Shown piece by piece: positions 50,101 through 61,200 of a stretch of DNA of 64,000 nucleotides. The DNA comes from Apostichopus japonicus. Lineage: Eukaryota; Echinodermata; Holothuroidea; Aspidochirotida; Stichopodidae. How positions within the stretch are numbered: the stretch's first letter is position 1; every line of letters starts with the position of its first letter. Made by a program: the position numbers and the translations under genes. The DNA is taken from assembly GCF_037975245.1 (NCBI RefSeq), contig NC_092569.1, forward strand, positions 23,565,668 through 23,629,667. Reading direction: 5' to 3'. The notes under the pieces are model-generated. The model made no database searches and had not been told where the DNA came from. It was given only the letters and a program-made list of their open reading frames with translations.

Positions 50101-53100
50101 TCTGGTTGCTCATTTTCAAGCCCGAGAAGTGCCATTTCCGGTGATCTGGGGGGTATCAAAACCAAAAATTTTCTTGTACGCTCCGCGCCAACTGATGGTG
50201 GCGCTCCGCTTAGATAGTAATTCGCGCCCCCCGGGTTAGAAAATCCTGGATACGCGCCTGAAAAGCAGACTGAATTTAAGTTGTAACAGTTATTATTGTG
50301 TTTTCTTTGAAAGAGCTAATTGAAGAAATAGTGGTTCATGTCAAATGCAATATTTATAAGATTATAATTTTAAGGCCAACACTTTTCAATAAGAGAAGCG
50401 TCTTATTTATGCATCCATTTAACCTTCAAGCGCCATTTAACGTCCCATCCAACGTAAGAAAGTGTACCATAGTTCTTCGCTACATTTCAACACAATGTGA
50501 AGTTGATGAAGAAAAACGAAGAAAAGGGAACTGAAAAAAGGACCATCGGTCATTAACAAGAAAAGGTTAATCTCCAAAACACAGCAGTAAAATACATAAT
50601 CTTTGTTGCTCGTTATTATAGTCATAACCCCCCCCCCCCCCCAAATGAGATGAATCGATAAGTCCTAAACTACCATTTGAGTACATCAACAGAGAAAACT
50701 GCTGTCGTTAAATCTTTAATGAAAGAAGTTTGTAATCATTTACTCACAATCCATCCTCCTCCGTCGGTCATATTACAATAAACATTAAAAGCTGATCCAG
50801 GCCAGTTGTTCGGCTTTATCTTGTAGATTCCATTATCAATAAAGCCAGAGGTATATGCGTCTTGACAATCAACAAAATCTGTAGAAGACAAAACATACAA
50901 CCGATTGTTTGATTAGAAGTCCAATACGGGATATATTTTATTCTAAAAAAACAAATTTTTCATATTGTTTGCTTCCTTTTGTAGTTAGTCCAGAAAACAA
51001 GAGTTAATTGTGCTATTTTAAATAAAACATGAACGTCTTAATTGTGCTGAAAGATAGGGTCAGATTTGTTTATACATTAAAAGCAGGACAGTGCTCTCAA
51101 GCTAAACGAGAGTTGTACGTTCCGTTCAGAAAAGTTCTAAATCTCTTTTGAAAGAATTTCGACAAAGGCTTCTCAAAAAAAAATAAAAAATGACTTCTTT
51201 AAGTTAAAAAGACAAATGTAGAATGTTGACTTACGAGAGAATTGGAATAATGTTCCAGAGTTTCTTTCAAGGCTCACTAACTTGTAGTTGCTAAACTCAT
51301 CCCCAATTCGAAAGTTCTCGTAAGACTGTTGAAATGTAGAACCATTTGAAGTTGTAATCTCAAATATCAGTTCGTATTTGTTTTGATTGGTCAGCAAAGA
51401 TATTTTCTCATTGCCAAGGTAAAATTCGTGAGAGAAAAAGCCGAAGCCATTTTTGTAACTCTCCCAGTTACGGTTAAACTCAACCGATCCATTCTCAAAC
51501 CGACGATGAATGACCTGTCAATGAAATTGTATGGAGAACTCGTAACTTTCAGACGATTAATAATAAGTGTAGCATTACTCTACGTTAGGACAACTTTGTC
51601 CATGTGTATACCACTACCATATTTAAGTTTTTTAGGGTTTGTCGCTAGATACACACAACACGCAACAAACAACTGGATTATTAGTCTGAAGAGACCACTT
51701 CGTATAGATTACAGTCAATTATAAACACTTTTTTATTTCTAACAATAATGTACATTATAACAAGCTAATTTCAAAAGTATTTCTCCCATCAAATGTTAGT
51801 TATTTCATCGCATAAAGTAAACCAAATGGCAAAACGGGAATGACTGTACAATATTGCTCTCAGGTACATACCGTCCAACCACCGGCATCATGAGAACTGT
51901 CGCAATATACTTCGAAAGGTTCGACACAAGTGTCTGGTTTAATTAAAAAAATTCCACTTGAATTACTTAATTCACATTGATCTCGGACTTCCTTACAGTC
52001 TCTGGGGAACCCGGGTTGTTGGTAGAAGAAAATGGATGAATCTTGATTAACAAAAAAAAAATTGTAATAATAATGTTTGTGGTTTCTTCCCAACTAGGGC
52101 TCTAATACAATTAAGAGGCTAACAAGTTTGATACATAGTTGTAGTGACTGCAGTTTTATTTGGATACATTCATCACACCCTCCCCTTCTGAAGGATGTTA
52201 GTACATTACTACGTATTTTGATCTTGACAAAGCAATAGAAATATTGAAGAAACATGATATACATTATGGATTCTCTAAAACAAACTTGAAAAATATCATC
52301 AAGAACTTTTATTTTTGAGTTTACTTCAATTTTACTTTATATGTATTGTGTATTTGTACACAGGCTGAAAATTGTTTTACCAATTATATATCCAATATCT
52401 TTATAAATATAGATGTTTGAGTTTCTTATACCACTTCTAAAACAAAATTGACTAAAACATTGACTCCTATTTATAACAGTAACAAATTATTTTTAACAAA
52501 ATGTGTTACGATCGTGATTATTTTACCTGTAGTCTGCTTGGTGGTCTCGTGGTTGTTTTCTGGCTGAGCAGACTAAGTGCAAAGAGAGAAAAATTGTAAA
52601 AGACAGTTGTAATTTATCATAAAAAAAGGTATTTCTATCTCCAATAAGAACATATGAACAACAACCCAGAAGTTAAATATACAGTGTTCTTTGTTCCCAT
52701 AGTAATTTGAGGAAGAAACAAAAGTAAGAAAAATGCTAGAACATTGCAAAGTTTTTGCAAATTATTTGTAATATTTACGCAAAAAAAAGGATTATCTTAG
52801 TATATACAAGAAACTTCCCTAAAGAAAAAAAAAGCATTTAAATATTTACAAATACAGAATGAAAAATATGCAATTATTAATTAAGTCAGCAATATGGAAC
52901 TAAGGTAAAAGAAATTGATTTTTCTTTCAAACTGAAAATTAATTTTACATCTGTCAACAAATTTTGACCAACAATGTCAATACGTAGACTACGCGATTGA
53001 TGTATGCAATATAATGTACACGTTATATATTTCCTTAATACAGTATATTAATTTCTGTGAAATTAAACAGTGTCGAAAAATACTTTTACTGGTTACTTGA

Positions 53101-56100
53101 ATTATCATCCTTAATGCAAACAACTAGGGATAAATTATAAGTGCAGGCGCAGATCATGCAGTTGAAAAATTAAAAAATTAAATATATTCATCAGCATATT
53201 ATATTATAAGCCTAATTTATACCAGTCAGCTTCAACGATCTTAGGGCCACAGGAACTCGCAAAGGCATATTCCCATGTCTATAGACATGTAATTTTCTAC
53301 AGGGATTGTAGTCATGAGATAAATAAATTTACATGTTCAATATTATTTAGTTATGTGTTAAGTCTAGCTGACATTATTAAATTTTGGTTTGAAACCTAAT
53401 CTCTAAAACTTTTGACTGTCTGTTTCATTTTCCACGTAAAATACCTAAATAGAACAACTGTATATAGATCAATTTATATTTGACTGATAAAAATGGCAAC
53501 ATAGTCATCTACGCATTGGTGTAACTGACTTGTACAGCCATTTTTGAGATAATAACAGCTAAAAGTTGTCGAAAGTTTTAGACTAAATTAACGCGATTAA
53601 GGATCAACCAAAATGTTTGATGTCGCAGTAAGACTGACAAAAAAAAACTTAGTTTTTTTTTTTTCTCTCCCCATTTCAGTGCAATCTTGTATCTTTGGAC
53701 TAAACTTTTACATTATGAGATTTCGTAGCAATTAAGAACTTAAACGCCATATAAATGTACAATGGAAAGCTTCAAGTATGGATATACAGGTTATGTCAGG
53801 ACAGATTTTATGTTAGTCAATGATATCGCAAGAAATCTGACATGCCCAAAGAAAAGTTTGTACATTAAGTACGAAACTATTAAAAGAAGGGACTTTAAAA
53901 TCAAAGGTTGCTAAACGAAATAAACTCAAGAAACTCTAGAAGTTAAAGTGACTAGACTGTCTTTTGTCTTTTAATTGTGGATTTTCATTGTCGTTGTAGT
54001 GTAAGTACATAACTGAAGTAACGCTTGCTGTTTGTTGCGTATATTAAAAAAAAAACTCGTACTTTGTAAATGATTCCAGATTATTCTGTACATTGATAAA
54101 TGTCAATAAAGAACTAAAAACTAGCAAAGGAATGAATTATTATGTTCCAATGAGTTGAAAACGAAAGCGTATTTGCAAAACGTAATGGATTTCAATGCTA
54201 ACGATCGGTATCTGTAATAACTTCAAATTGTCTGAAGTAACTCGTTTACTTGAAGACAAAACAATAGATGTTAGCTGTGGAACGTAATAAAGTAAATTGA
54301 ATATGTATTTGTTTCTATTGTAGCGTGTAAAACTATTGGTACCGATTGAAAGAAGTGGTTCTTTTAAATTACCGTACGCCAAGGCAGATCAAATTTGCTT
54401 TGAAACTTAGAGCAAATCCAGAAATATTGTTTTATTCTTCACGTTTCTATAAAGATACAGGATTGGTGTCTTAAGCCTATCACGTCCGTCCAACTTTACC
54501 AATATTGTTGGAACGGTTCTACAAATGTCTCTGGTTTTAATCAAGTAAATAACGATTGGTGATAAAAGCCTTTCAGAAACTATATCTAAGTATTATATAT
54601 TTCAAAATAAAATAAAACTGTTAGCAAACTGCTTATACACTAGAGAGCCTCTGTAATAGAATGTGTAACAGTAAGTTGGCCTGACGTTTCGATCCTAGTA
54701 TCTTCTTCAGAGGCTAAATGACAAGTACAGTAACAGAAGGGACAAAAGCACGCACAGAAAACAGACAGGTTAATGAGCACGGTGAACACAATGAGATAGA
54801 TGAAAGGGGATTATAAGTGGACAATGGATGGTGAGAAGAAAGCAACAGGGAAAGAGGAGAGGTGGGAGATAAACAGTGGAGGAACAAAGAGAGGATTAAA
54901 GGAACAGGGTAGGGAATAAACTGGAGAGGGACAAAGACAGAAAGGTGTGGAGAAAAAAAGAGGGGAAGAGAGCTATGGGAGGATGAGTGAAAGGGGGGGG
55001 GGACAAGGGGAGAAGGAGTGGGGGACAGAAGAAACGTTAGTCATGTCCTTCCTGAATGTTCAGCCCATGAGGTTGAATGGTGCGAAGGCGTTGCATCTAG
55101 AGCCTCTCTCTGCTGATTTGTACTAGGTCAGGGCGGCTACCTAAGGATTCAATCCCCTGTAGGGACATGTCGTTAATGGTATGGTTGTCGTTAATTTATG
55201 GAAATATACCATTAACATGTCGTTAATGGTATATTTCCATAAAAAATCGCTAATTTCGTTTTAATATAGAAAAAGAGAGGTATGTAATGCAATGATTAAA
55301 CTTCTTCTAGACAATTTTTTGCGCACGATACTTTTAATGTGTAAACATGCTTGTGTTGATCTTTGTAGAAAAATCCTTCTTATTGGTTATTAGTTTGGAA
55401 GGAGCTTCTCTTTACCGTTCAAACTCGTCGTTTTCATACATCCTCGGTTACCAAATATTTTTCAAGCTGTTAGTAAATATTTCATGATATTCTAAGTTGT
55501 ATAAAGGATGCTACATTTACCATTAAAGGAAAGAGAGTAAATTATTACTAATTGGTGATTTGGCAAATTTATTCCACTTTTAATAGGAGAACTGAGGGCT
55601 AGAAAACTATTTCAAACATATCGGGTTCTTTAAGACCACATTTAAATACTTTGCACGATTTGTTGCTTTCTTATTTAGCATACCCAAATATATTCAGTTG
55701 GTTAAGGAGAGCATAATGTACTATTAACAATAACTTAACTGTTATATATTTTTCTTCTAAAATATATTAGTGAAACGTTTGCTATATCTGTTTTGGTAAA
55801 TATAGATGTTTTAATAACTTATTAAAACGTTAGTGCTGCTTGCCACGTTTCAACGCGAAAGCACCGTGTGGAATGTTTTCATATCAACCAGTACTATTTT
55901 CTTCTCGTGGCATTAAGACTTGTTTTAAGTATTTCTAGTAACTTATGGTGTATCTAAAGTAGTTATAAATTTTATTTAAATGCAAGATAAAATAGGCTGG
56001 ACATTTGCATCTGATTTTTTCACTGCATTAAAAAGCAAATGTCCTAACAGTCAGCATTTGTGATTTAAGATTTAAATATGGAAAAATATTTATAAATATT

Positions 56101-56347
56101 AGTTAAAAATATTTCCATATTCATTAAAAATGATGAAGACGTCAGAAATAGCTTTTTGCAAAGCAGGGACATCTGTTAAAAGTTTCAATCAAGTTTTTAC
56201 CACCTTTTATACGACTTTAATAATTTAATAATTTCGTACAAACCATGTCAGATATTCAGGACTCACCGTTAACTGCAACAAAAGCGAACCTGTTATCCAA
56301 AACAATATTTGGAAATGAACTCTCTGCTCAAGAGTCATAATCTTCAT
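41105..56347 (-). CDS. secreted protein with a truncated FReD followed by a complete FReD, seven exons
   Basis: Exons in transcript order: 56267-56347 (81 nt), 52527-52572 (46), 51872-52041 (170), 51235-51514 (280), 50748-50878 (131), 42275-42539 (265), 41105-41373 (269). These sum to 1242 nt and give 413 aa. All borders are GT..AG with matching phases. Exon 1 is a signal peptide (MKIMTLEQRV... 27 aa); exon 2 is a 15-aa linker. Exons 3-4 (43-192) give the first two thirds of a FReD: GFPRDC, GGWT, VIHRRFENGSVEF, then LVSLERNSGT. The usual third exon is missing. Exons 5-7 (193-413) give a complete FReD: FVDCQDAY, GGGWI, VVQRRVDGSVDFY, YSGTAGDS, a DRDND calcium-type loop before NCA, GAWWYNEC and EMKIRPF. 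Exon lengths 81 and 46 equal those of genes A and B, so all three share descent. Intron 5 (8.2 kb) is full of mobile elements. It could also be two gene fragments, but the phases join cleanly. Confidence 0.78.
43149..43272 (+). repeat. polypurine tract (~124 bp, all A/G)
   Basis: An unbroken A/G run of GAAAAG/GGAGG-type units directly inside the left end of the nested island, preceded by GGGGGCGCGCGCCCCC. Confidence 0.85.
43464..48710. mobile_element. 5.25-kb DNA transposon with TIRs and AGTGCT-rich ends
   Basis: The left end TACACTCTAAAAA (43464-43476) is inverted at the right end (TTTTTTAGAGTGTA, 48697-48710). The 4-bp TATA occurs at both edges (43462-43465 and 48709-48712), so TA or TATA could be the target-site duplication. 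Both inner ends (about 43480-43630 and 48530-48695) carry many AGTGCT/AGCACT motifs in both orientations, typical of subterminal transposase-binding arrays. The interior carries plus-strand exons (44889-46983). I see no transposase I can name. It lies inside intron 5 of the tandem-FReD gene, in the opposite orientation to that gene's transcription. Confidence 0.75.
44889..46983 (+). CDS. partial spliced gene inside the TIR transposon, unknown (SAMD3-like family resemblance)
   Basis: Three exon-like pieces with good borders: 44889-45053 (TAG|ATTTTG ... AGG|GTATGT), 46300-46418 (TTTAG|AA ... CCA|GTAAGT) and 46930-46983 (TTAG|ATC ... TAG stop). They read ILQDFEQMYGDQVANNFLMKW, then MYGLFALVHLLPSFNTRKSGK and YFIAWQP, then IGTNVEEYARK. 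From memory this pattern (a load of F/K-W residues, then LLPS, then an 'F.. .QP.GT.VE.Y' end) is like invertebrate and fish proteins annotated 'SAMD3-like'; I hold that loosely. The first exon ends in phase 0 and the second starts in phase 1, so an exon is missing between them or the copy is broken. Start unknown. AATAAA at 48381-48386 may be its polyadenylation signal. Confidence 0.45.
48929..49065 (+). repeat. hairpin-containing dispersed repeat, copy 1
   Basis: Shares with 50115-50260 the blocks GAAGTG.CATTTCC, GATCTGG and TTGTACGCT.CGCGCCAACT, then ATGGTGGCGCT.CGCTTAG. GCGCCA and TGGCGC can pair around a short loop. Ends ACACGCCTG. Confidence 0.65.
49168..49576. mobile_element. 0.4-kb insertion flanked by 14-bp direct repeats
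   Basis: CTATGTGTGTAGTC occurs at 49154-49167 and exactly again at 49577-49590, as a target-site duplication would. The inner ends are roughly inverted (GGCGTAGGAGCC on the left, CTCCTACGGGACCTACGC on the right). No coding capacity; the long plus-strand frame 49323-49865 runs through and past it without a known domain. Confidence 0.6.
50115..50260 (+). repeat. hairpin-containing dispersed repeat, copy 2
   Basis: Same family as 48929-49065. It continues into a CGCGCCCCCCGGG block and CCTGGATACGCGCCTG, which forms the right end of the nested island. Confidence 0.65.
54484..54560 (-). pseudogene. decayed FReD first-type exon inside intron 1 of the tandem-FReD gene
   Basis: The complement reads IVIYLIK, then after a one-base insertion PETFVEPFQQYW, and ends in a GTTGGACGG donor-like stretch. 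This matches the functional exon at 51872-52041 (GIFLIKPDTCVEPFEVYC ... GGWT|GT). The frameshift, the Cys changed to Trp and the shortened end make it a relic. No matching second or third FReD exon could be recognised nearby. Confidence 0.7.
54670..55140 (-). mobile_element. noncoding Penelope-like element remnant (low confidence)
   Basis: GCCTGACGTTTCGATCCTAG followed by TCTTCTTCAGAGGCT (54679-54714) is the kind of sequence found near the ends of Penelope-like elements. A purine-rich stretch follows (about 54790-55030), then GCGTTGCATCTAGAGCC (about 55088-55104). No protein similarity found here. Confidence 0.35.
55195..55243. repeat. perfect 22-bp inverted repeat with 5-nt loop
   Basis: Arms 55195-55216 and 55222-55243 are exact reverse complements around the loop ATGTC. 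The core TCGTTAATGGTAT also occurs just to the left at 55170-55182. Confidence 0.9.
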
Positions 56348-58016
56348 TGTGAAAAGCGTTGTTGTTCTGTCGTTCGTCTTCAGTCGACTGATGGAATTTC
56401 TTCAAACAAGAATTGGCATTGTCAAGAAAAGAAAATATGTACGGAAGAACACATTGTCACTTTATGGAAATAAGATGTAGCATGGTGAGAATGTGTAATT
56501 CCATAGAGTTTCTTTATAGGGATGGTCATTACCAACGTCCGTCGAAATAGAAGGAAATTGTTGTCAGAACCCGGACACAAACGCAATCACGTGATCTTTG
56601 GCTAAATTCGCACTGACTATATACATGGGGCGTGCCTTGACTAAGAGAAATATCATCGAATAATAATTGTAGCATTAAGAGAAATGATAACTACGGTGTC
56701 TTTAATTGTCCGTTCAACTTAACAAGAAAGCAATTTGTTCAATAATAAGTAGTTCTAAGTGCATGTATGATTATGTTATCTTGTACTAAAATATATTCTA
56801 GATTTTCGAAATGCCGCCAGCATGAGTATAAGGGTGGACAGTTCAAGACTATGCGTGAGAGTACAAGAAATTATAATTGGATACGATCAGGAGAACAGAC
56901 TCACTACAAGTTTGACTAAAAGTCAGGTTTGCAACTATTCTTGATATCTTAAAACCATTTACAAATATACATAAATACAACAAATATTGTTAAACTTGAT
57001 ACTGCAAAGTAGAATAAAATGTGGTAAATATACGGCTGTTGTATGTATTGCATTCTATTAACATCGCGTTGTTTATAATGTGATATGGAAATTATAGCCA
57101 AACGTGTATTTTGACCATATGTTAACTGAGTGAAAACGTCGATATCCCATTACTTCAATGTAGGAAATAATAACCATCCAAACTGTTTTATTTTCAATTC
57201 ACGCCATCGATCCATCTTGCCTGCTGCTTTCTTTTTTAATTGCTTTTACCATTAAATATCTCCGAGAAGTGATTGTTTTCTTTTTTTCTAGAAGAAAATA
57301 CAGAAAATTGTTATCATAACAACCTTCTTGCAATCAATATTCACATCCGTAATATCCTGTTTGATATCGAAACCTTTAATCAGAGTCCTTTATGTCGAAT
57401 CAATTCTCTGTAAGCCTTATCATAACAATACTTATATGTGTATGATACTGTGATGGCCTACGGTGTCACTTACTAATGATTTTAACGACAGATAATGTAG
57501 CTCTTGGTTGTATTCACTAAACAATTATCTAATATATATATATTAATAGGAACGCGTATATATAGCGAAAGATGTATCCATATAAAAATATGTACTTGTG
57601 AAAATGTGAAACAAGACGTCTTGTGTTGCCTTAAAGTTTACTTATAAAACTTGAATCATGTGTTATATGCTAATAGTTTTGGTCAATAAAAATTTGAAAT
57701 GTAAATCTATTAATCTGATGTATCTCACTTTTACTTTTTATTGATTGGGAGCAGCTTGTGAGATTTTATATAAACTTCAAGGTTTAGACTTCAATATTAA
57801 CATAACATTATCATGCGGCAGGCTGTTTAAGTGGCTGATTTAAACCTGTGTTAATTGACTGACCATTGTTAAGTAACACTACAACTATTAAACTTCTCAG
57901 GATATCATTTCGACGACGCGAAGACTAGCAGATGCTCACCACAAAAGGATACTATTCATCTGATATTGTGAAAATAAATTATCGTTTATTTAAGGCAATT
58001 TTCCATACAAGAGAAA
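56348..58016. other. divergent intergenic region between the tandem-FReD gene and the EGF-FReD gene
   Basis: No gene seen. As genes point away on both sides it should hold two promoters. A TATAAA (complement of 56513-56518) lies about 166 nt upstream of the tandem-FReD ATG; its role is a guess. A short ATATATAT run is at about 57531-57542. Confidence 0.4.
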
Positions 58017-58087
58017 ATGAAGCATCTCCCGTCTACAACATTTACAATTTTGGTATTCATTTTGGCGATAGCCATCTTTACCAAATG
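58017..58087 (+). CDS. candidate signal-peptide exon of the EGF-FReD gene
   Basis: ATG at 58017 opens 23 codons reading MKHLPSTTFTILVFILAIAI then FTK, a good signal peptide, followed by a strong donor (AAATG|GTGAGT at 58088). It ends in phase 2, while the exon at 62857 starts in phase 0, and joining them directly would create a TGA. At least one linking exon must therefore lie between, or this exon belongs to another gene. I could not find the linker with confidence. Confidence 0.4.
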
Positions 58088-58154
58088 GTGAGTAGGTCTG
58101 CTTCCTATTTTTGAAGAGCTTTACCAAGAGTATCATATGTGGCTATGGGTGAAA

Positions 58155-58261
58155 TAGCCAGTGGTCAATCCGGATTGTCCGAGTGGTGATCTAGCCAGTG
58201 GTCAATCTGGATTGTCCGAGTGGTGATCTAGCCAGTGGTCAATCCGGTATTGTCCGAGGTA
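58155..58261 (+). repeat. 37-bp tandem repeat, three copies
   Basis: TAGCCAGTGGTCAATC plus GGATTGTCCGAGTGGTGATC repeats at 58155, 58192 and 58229; the last copy is slightly altered. Confidence 0.85.
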
Positions 58262-61200
58262 TCAGATCAACAGAGAGACCTCCTGTAGCATCCATATCAT
58301 CAAAACCTTTCTTTAGACAGCTTAAGCATTGCTTACAAGTTTTACTCTATGGTATGGTGAGCACCTAGGAGAACGGCGGGGTGGGGTGAGGTTGGGGGAG
58401 GTAGGTGTGGGAGGGCTGCACATAATGATACCCAGACACAAATTTACCAAACAAACGGACGAACGAACATGAGAGTTAATCTACTGAGCTAAACTTAAAA
58501 TATGTGATAAATGCTAATCATAACCCTAGGTTTAGTTAGTCCTTTAGTTCAGGTCATGACGATTCAATTTCATTACGTTTAAGATAGAAAGAAAAAATTA
58601 AATGCACTACAATGTTGAGAGCGACAAAGTTGTCAAGTGGGCTAACTTTAGATTAGGATGCGCCCCAAAGCTTGTATCATGAAATCAAACTTTAAATAGA
58701 ATAATTTAGTTATGTTAATTATAATTAAAAGCACTGTTGTTCCAGATTATGTCACAAAAATACAATATGTTCACTTAGGACCTATACTAAAAGTAATGCC
58801 GCGCAATTAGTGTTAAATTGGAAACCAGGCTGTATCGTCAGTCCGGCAAAGCGTCTTCATTTCTAACTAGTTTTGAAAGTCAAACCCCGCCGCCAGGTAC
58901 TTTTTCGAATCAATGCAGATAGTACAATTACAAAAATCCCATATAAGTACAAGTTATTTCAAACTAAGTAGCACATTTTATGTTGAAAGCGATCGTTAAT
59001 GTGAAACAATAACCTTAAAAGCTCCAATCTTAGCAGAGTACTATAGCAAGAGAAAATAACAAAGTGTGTATCAGTCCTATAAAATTTAATATGAGAAATG
59101 TCAAAACTTCTAAATTACATATGATATTGGAATAACATCGTCCCCAGAGTGATAGAATTTCACACAAGTTTGGTTCAATTTGTTTAAATTAGTAAAAGAC
59201 AAGCGTAATATAAGTTCCGAAAATGTTAGCACATTTCTATAATATTGTTGGTTGCAGGAAAAGTGTACTGCCGAGGCATATTACGATTTTTAAGTTTGTC
59301 AAGAGCCCTGGTTTGGTCCAGGACGATAAGCCGCTTGAAAGTGCCGCATTTTACATAGTAGGATACAAACATGCTATCTTCATGATTGGTATAATGTGAA
59401 TAGAGCTATATATGTCAAGAATTACTTCCCCGAAGGGCTAAGAGAATTTCGGATTTAATGTTTCTTCACATACAATATTGGAGACATATTTCAAGTCTAA
59501 ATATGACATGGTTGAGTCACACTCCTTAATTTTTTCGTTTTTTCCTTATTTATTACATTATTTATTTACTGTAATAAGCAGGGTTTTTGAAAAATGCTTT
59601 GATCTAAGATAAGGAAGTACTTAACACGACCTAATGATGGCATATGGGGGTTTCATTATCAACATTGTAAATATTCTACCTTGCATATATATGAAGGAAA
59701 ATACAATGATACAGTGAATGGATTCAGATACTAGTGGCAATATGATAATATAGATTTACAAAATGACAACTTCCAGTCACAAACTATTCTAAGATCTCTT
59801 ATACAGATAAACCGAAGCTGATTGTAGAAATTGTGGCATGTCTTGTGATAATTTTTTGTTTTAAACAGTAAGGAATGAAAACGTCAGTCATTTTTGTCTC
59901 TTTTTTGTCTCGGAAACAGCGGATAAGTCAGCAGTTCTTGGTCATTTTGAATGCATCTCTATCAGACAAAAACCTCTATACTTCCATCCTCAAAAGGGTA
60001 AATAAACCACTGTTCTTTCAATGCGAACGTTATAAAGTTTCTGCTTCAATTTAAGTTTATCTTTTTAACCAATGCTTTATTGAAATATATGTCCATATGA
60101 ACTATATTTCATGGATGAAATTATTTCCAAGCAATTATGTAAAATTGACCAATTGTTATTTCAGTCCAACATTCCGAGTCACTTTAAAACTATTCGTAAG
60201 TGAGGACTATTGCTCTAGCTAAATTGTCATTTTCGCCCTTGCCCAACAGGTCCTCTACGGTACCCCCCCCCCCTCCCCCTCCCCAAAAGTATCCTTTTTC
60301 ATATAATATTACTATGGGAATACATTCATATGCATGTGAATACTCTCCGGTAAGGGAATTGTGTTTTACTTACCAAAGGTTATAAATATTATGAACTTTT
60401 AGAGAAAGCCGATAATTTTTATCATGGTGTACAACCTATACAATTTTCTATTATAATAAATCATATCAGTCTTTCTTTGTACATATCAAACATTGGACTT
60501 AATTTGTTGATACTCCTTAATTGAATAGCTGTTCTGTTTAAATTGTTAATATTTTTACTTGGCGTAATATCCTTTTTTTCTCTTTGTTTGTATGTAAAGT
60601 ATTGGACACATATATGATAACCTGTTTATTTCCACCCTGTACTGGTCGAACATCATCGTACAACATGACATAACAGCTTATGACAAACAAAGTGTTAACA
60701 GAAAATTCTCTCTTCAATTCAATGCATTCTAATTAGCTTTTACATTTTACCTTGTTACATGACATAGCTTGAACGATTTATTTCGATGCTGAGTCAGTTC
60801 AAAAGTCATGAAAAAAATTATAGGGTTTTATTGTTAAGATCACTTTTCCTGTGTTGTTGATTCTCATGTGCATTATGTGTAATTCGCTTTCCTAATAAGG
60901 ACGTCGATATTTTGATGAGGTTTCAAGTATCGTGTAATATATTAGACACTGCGACAATCAATTTTAAAACCACCTGGCAGGTTGTAAAAGTACAATGGTA
61001 CAGGCACTAGTTTACATGAGCCTGCAAATGATTTACAAACAGTTTTTCTCGACATAATGGAAATTCTAAAACGATAACAAACGCTGCAGTCGTTTTCCGG
61101 CCTGTGAAGATTTTACAACAACCGAAACAGTCATTCTATGAAATGTTAGTCTATAACTTTCGTGATCACGATTCTGTATTTCAAGTTCAAGTTTAAATAC

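Larger units (their letters stand above)
43103..50260. mobile_element. nested mobile-element island in intron 5 of the tandem-FReD gene
   Basis: The left end CAGGTGCGTATCCAGG (43103-43118) is matched in inverted form at the right end (50245-50260, CCTGGATACGCGCCTG). AAAAG sits just outside both (43098-43102 and 50261-50265), as a target-site duplication would. Inside lie a polypurine tract, the 5.25-kb TIR transposon, two copies of a hairpin-containing repeat and a 0.4-kb insertion with 14-bp direct repeats. I cannot tell whether the outer ends belong to one element or to two related ones. Confidence 0.5.

Noticed and set aside
54140-54382. Minus-strand frame that might be a relic second FReD exon
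   Set aside because: Only a short N.NKY-like match; the remainder does not align with the functional exon.
58155-58261. CRISPR-like array
   Set aside because: The 37-bp repeats are directly adjacent without spacers, and the genome is clearly animal.
59256-59359. Open stretch with phase 2 start and phase 0 end that could link 58017-58087 to 62857-63162
   Set aside because: The donor (ATA|GTAGGA) is weak and the translation resembles nothing expected, so I did not include it in a gene model.
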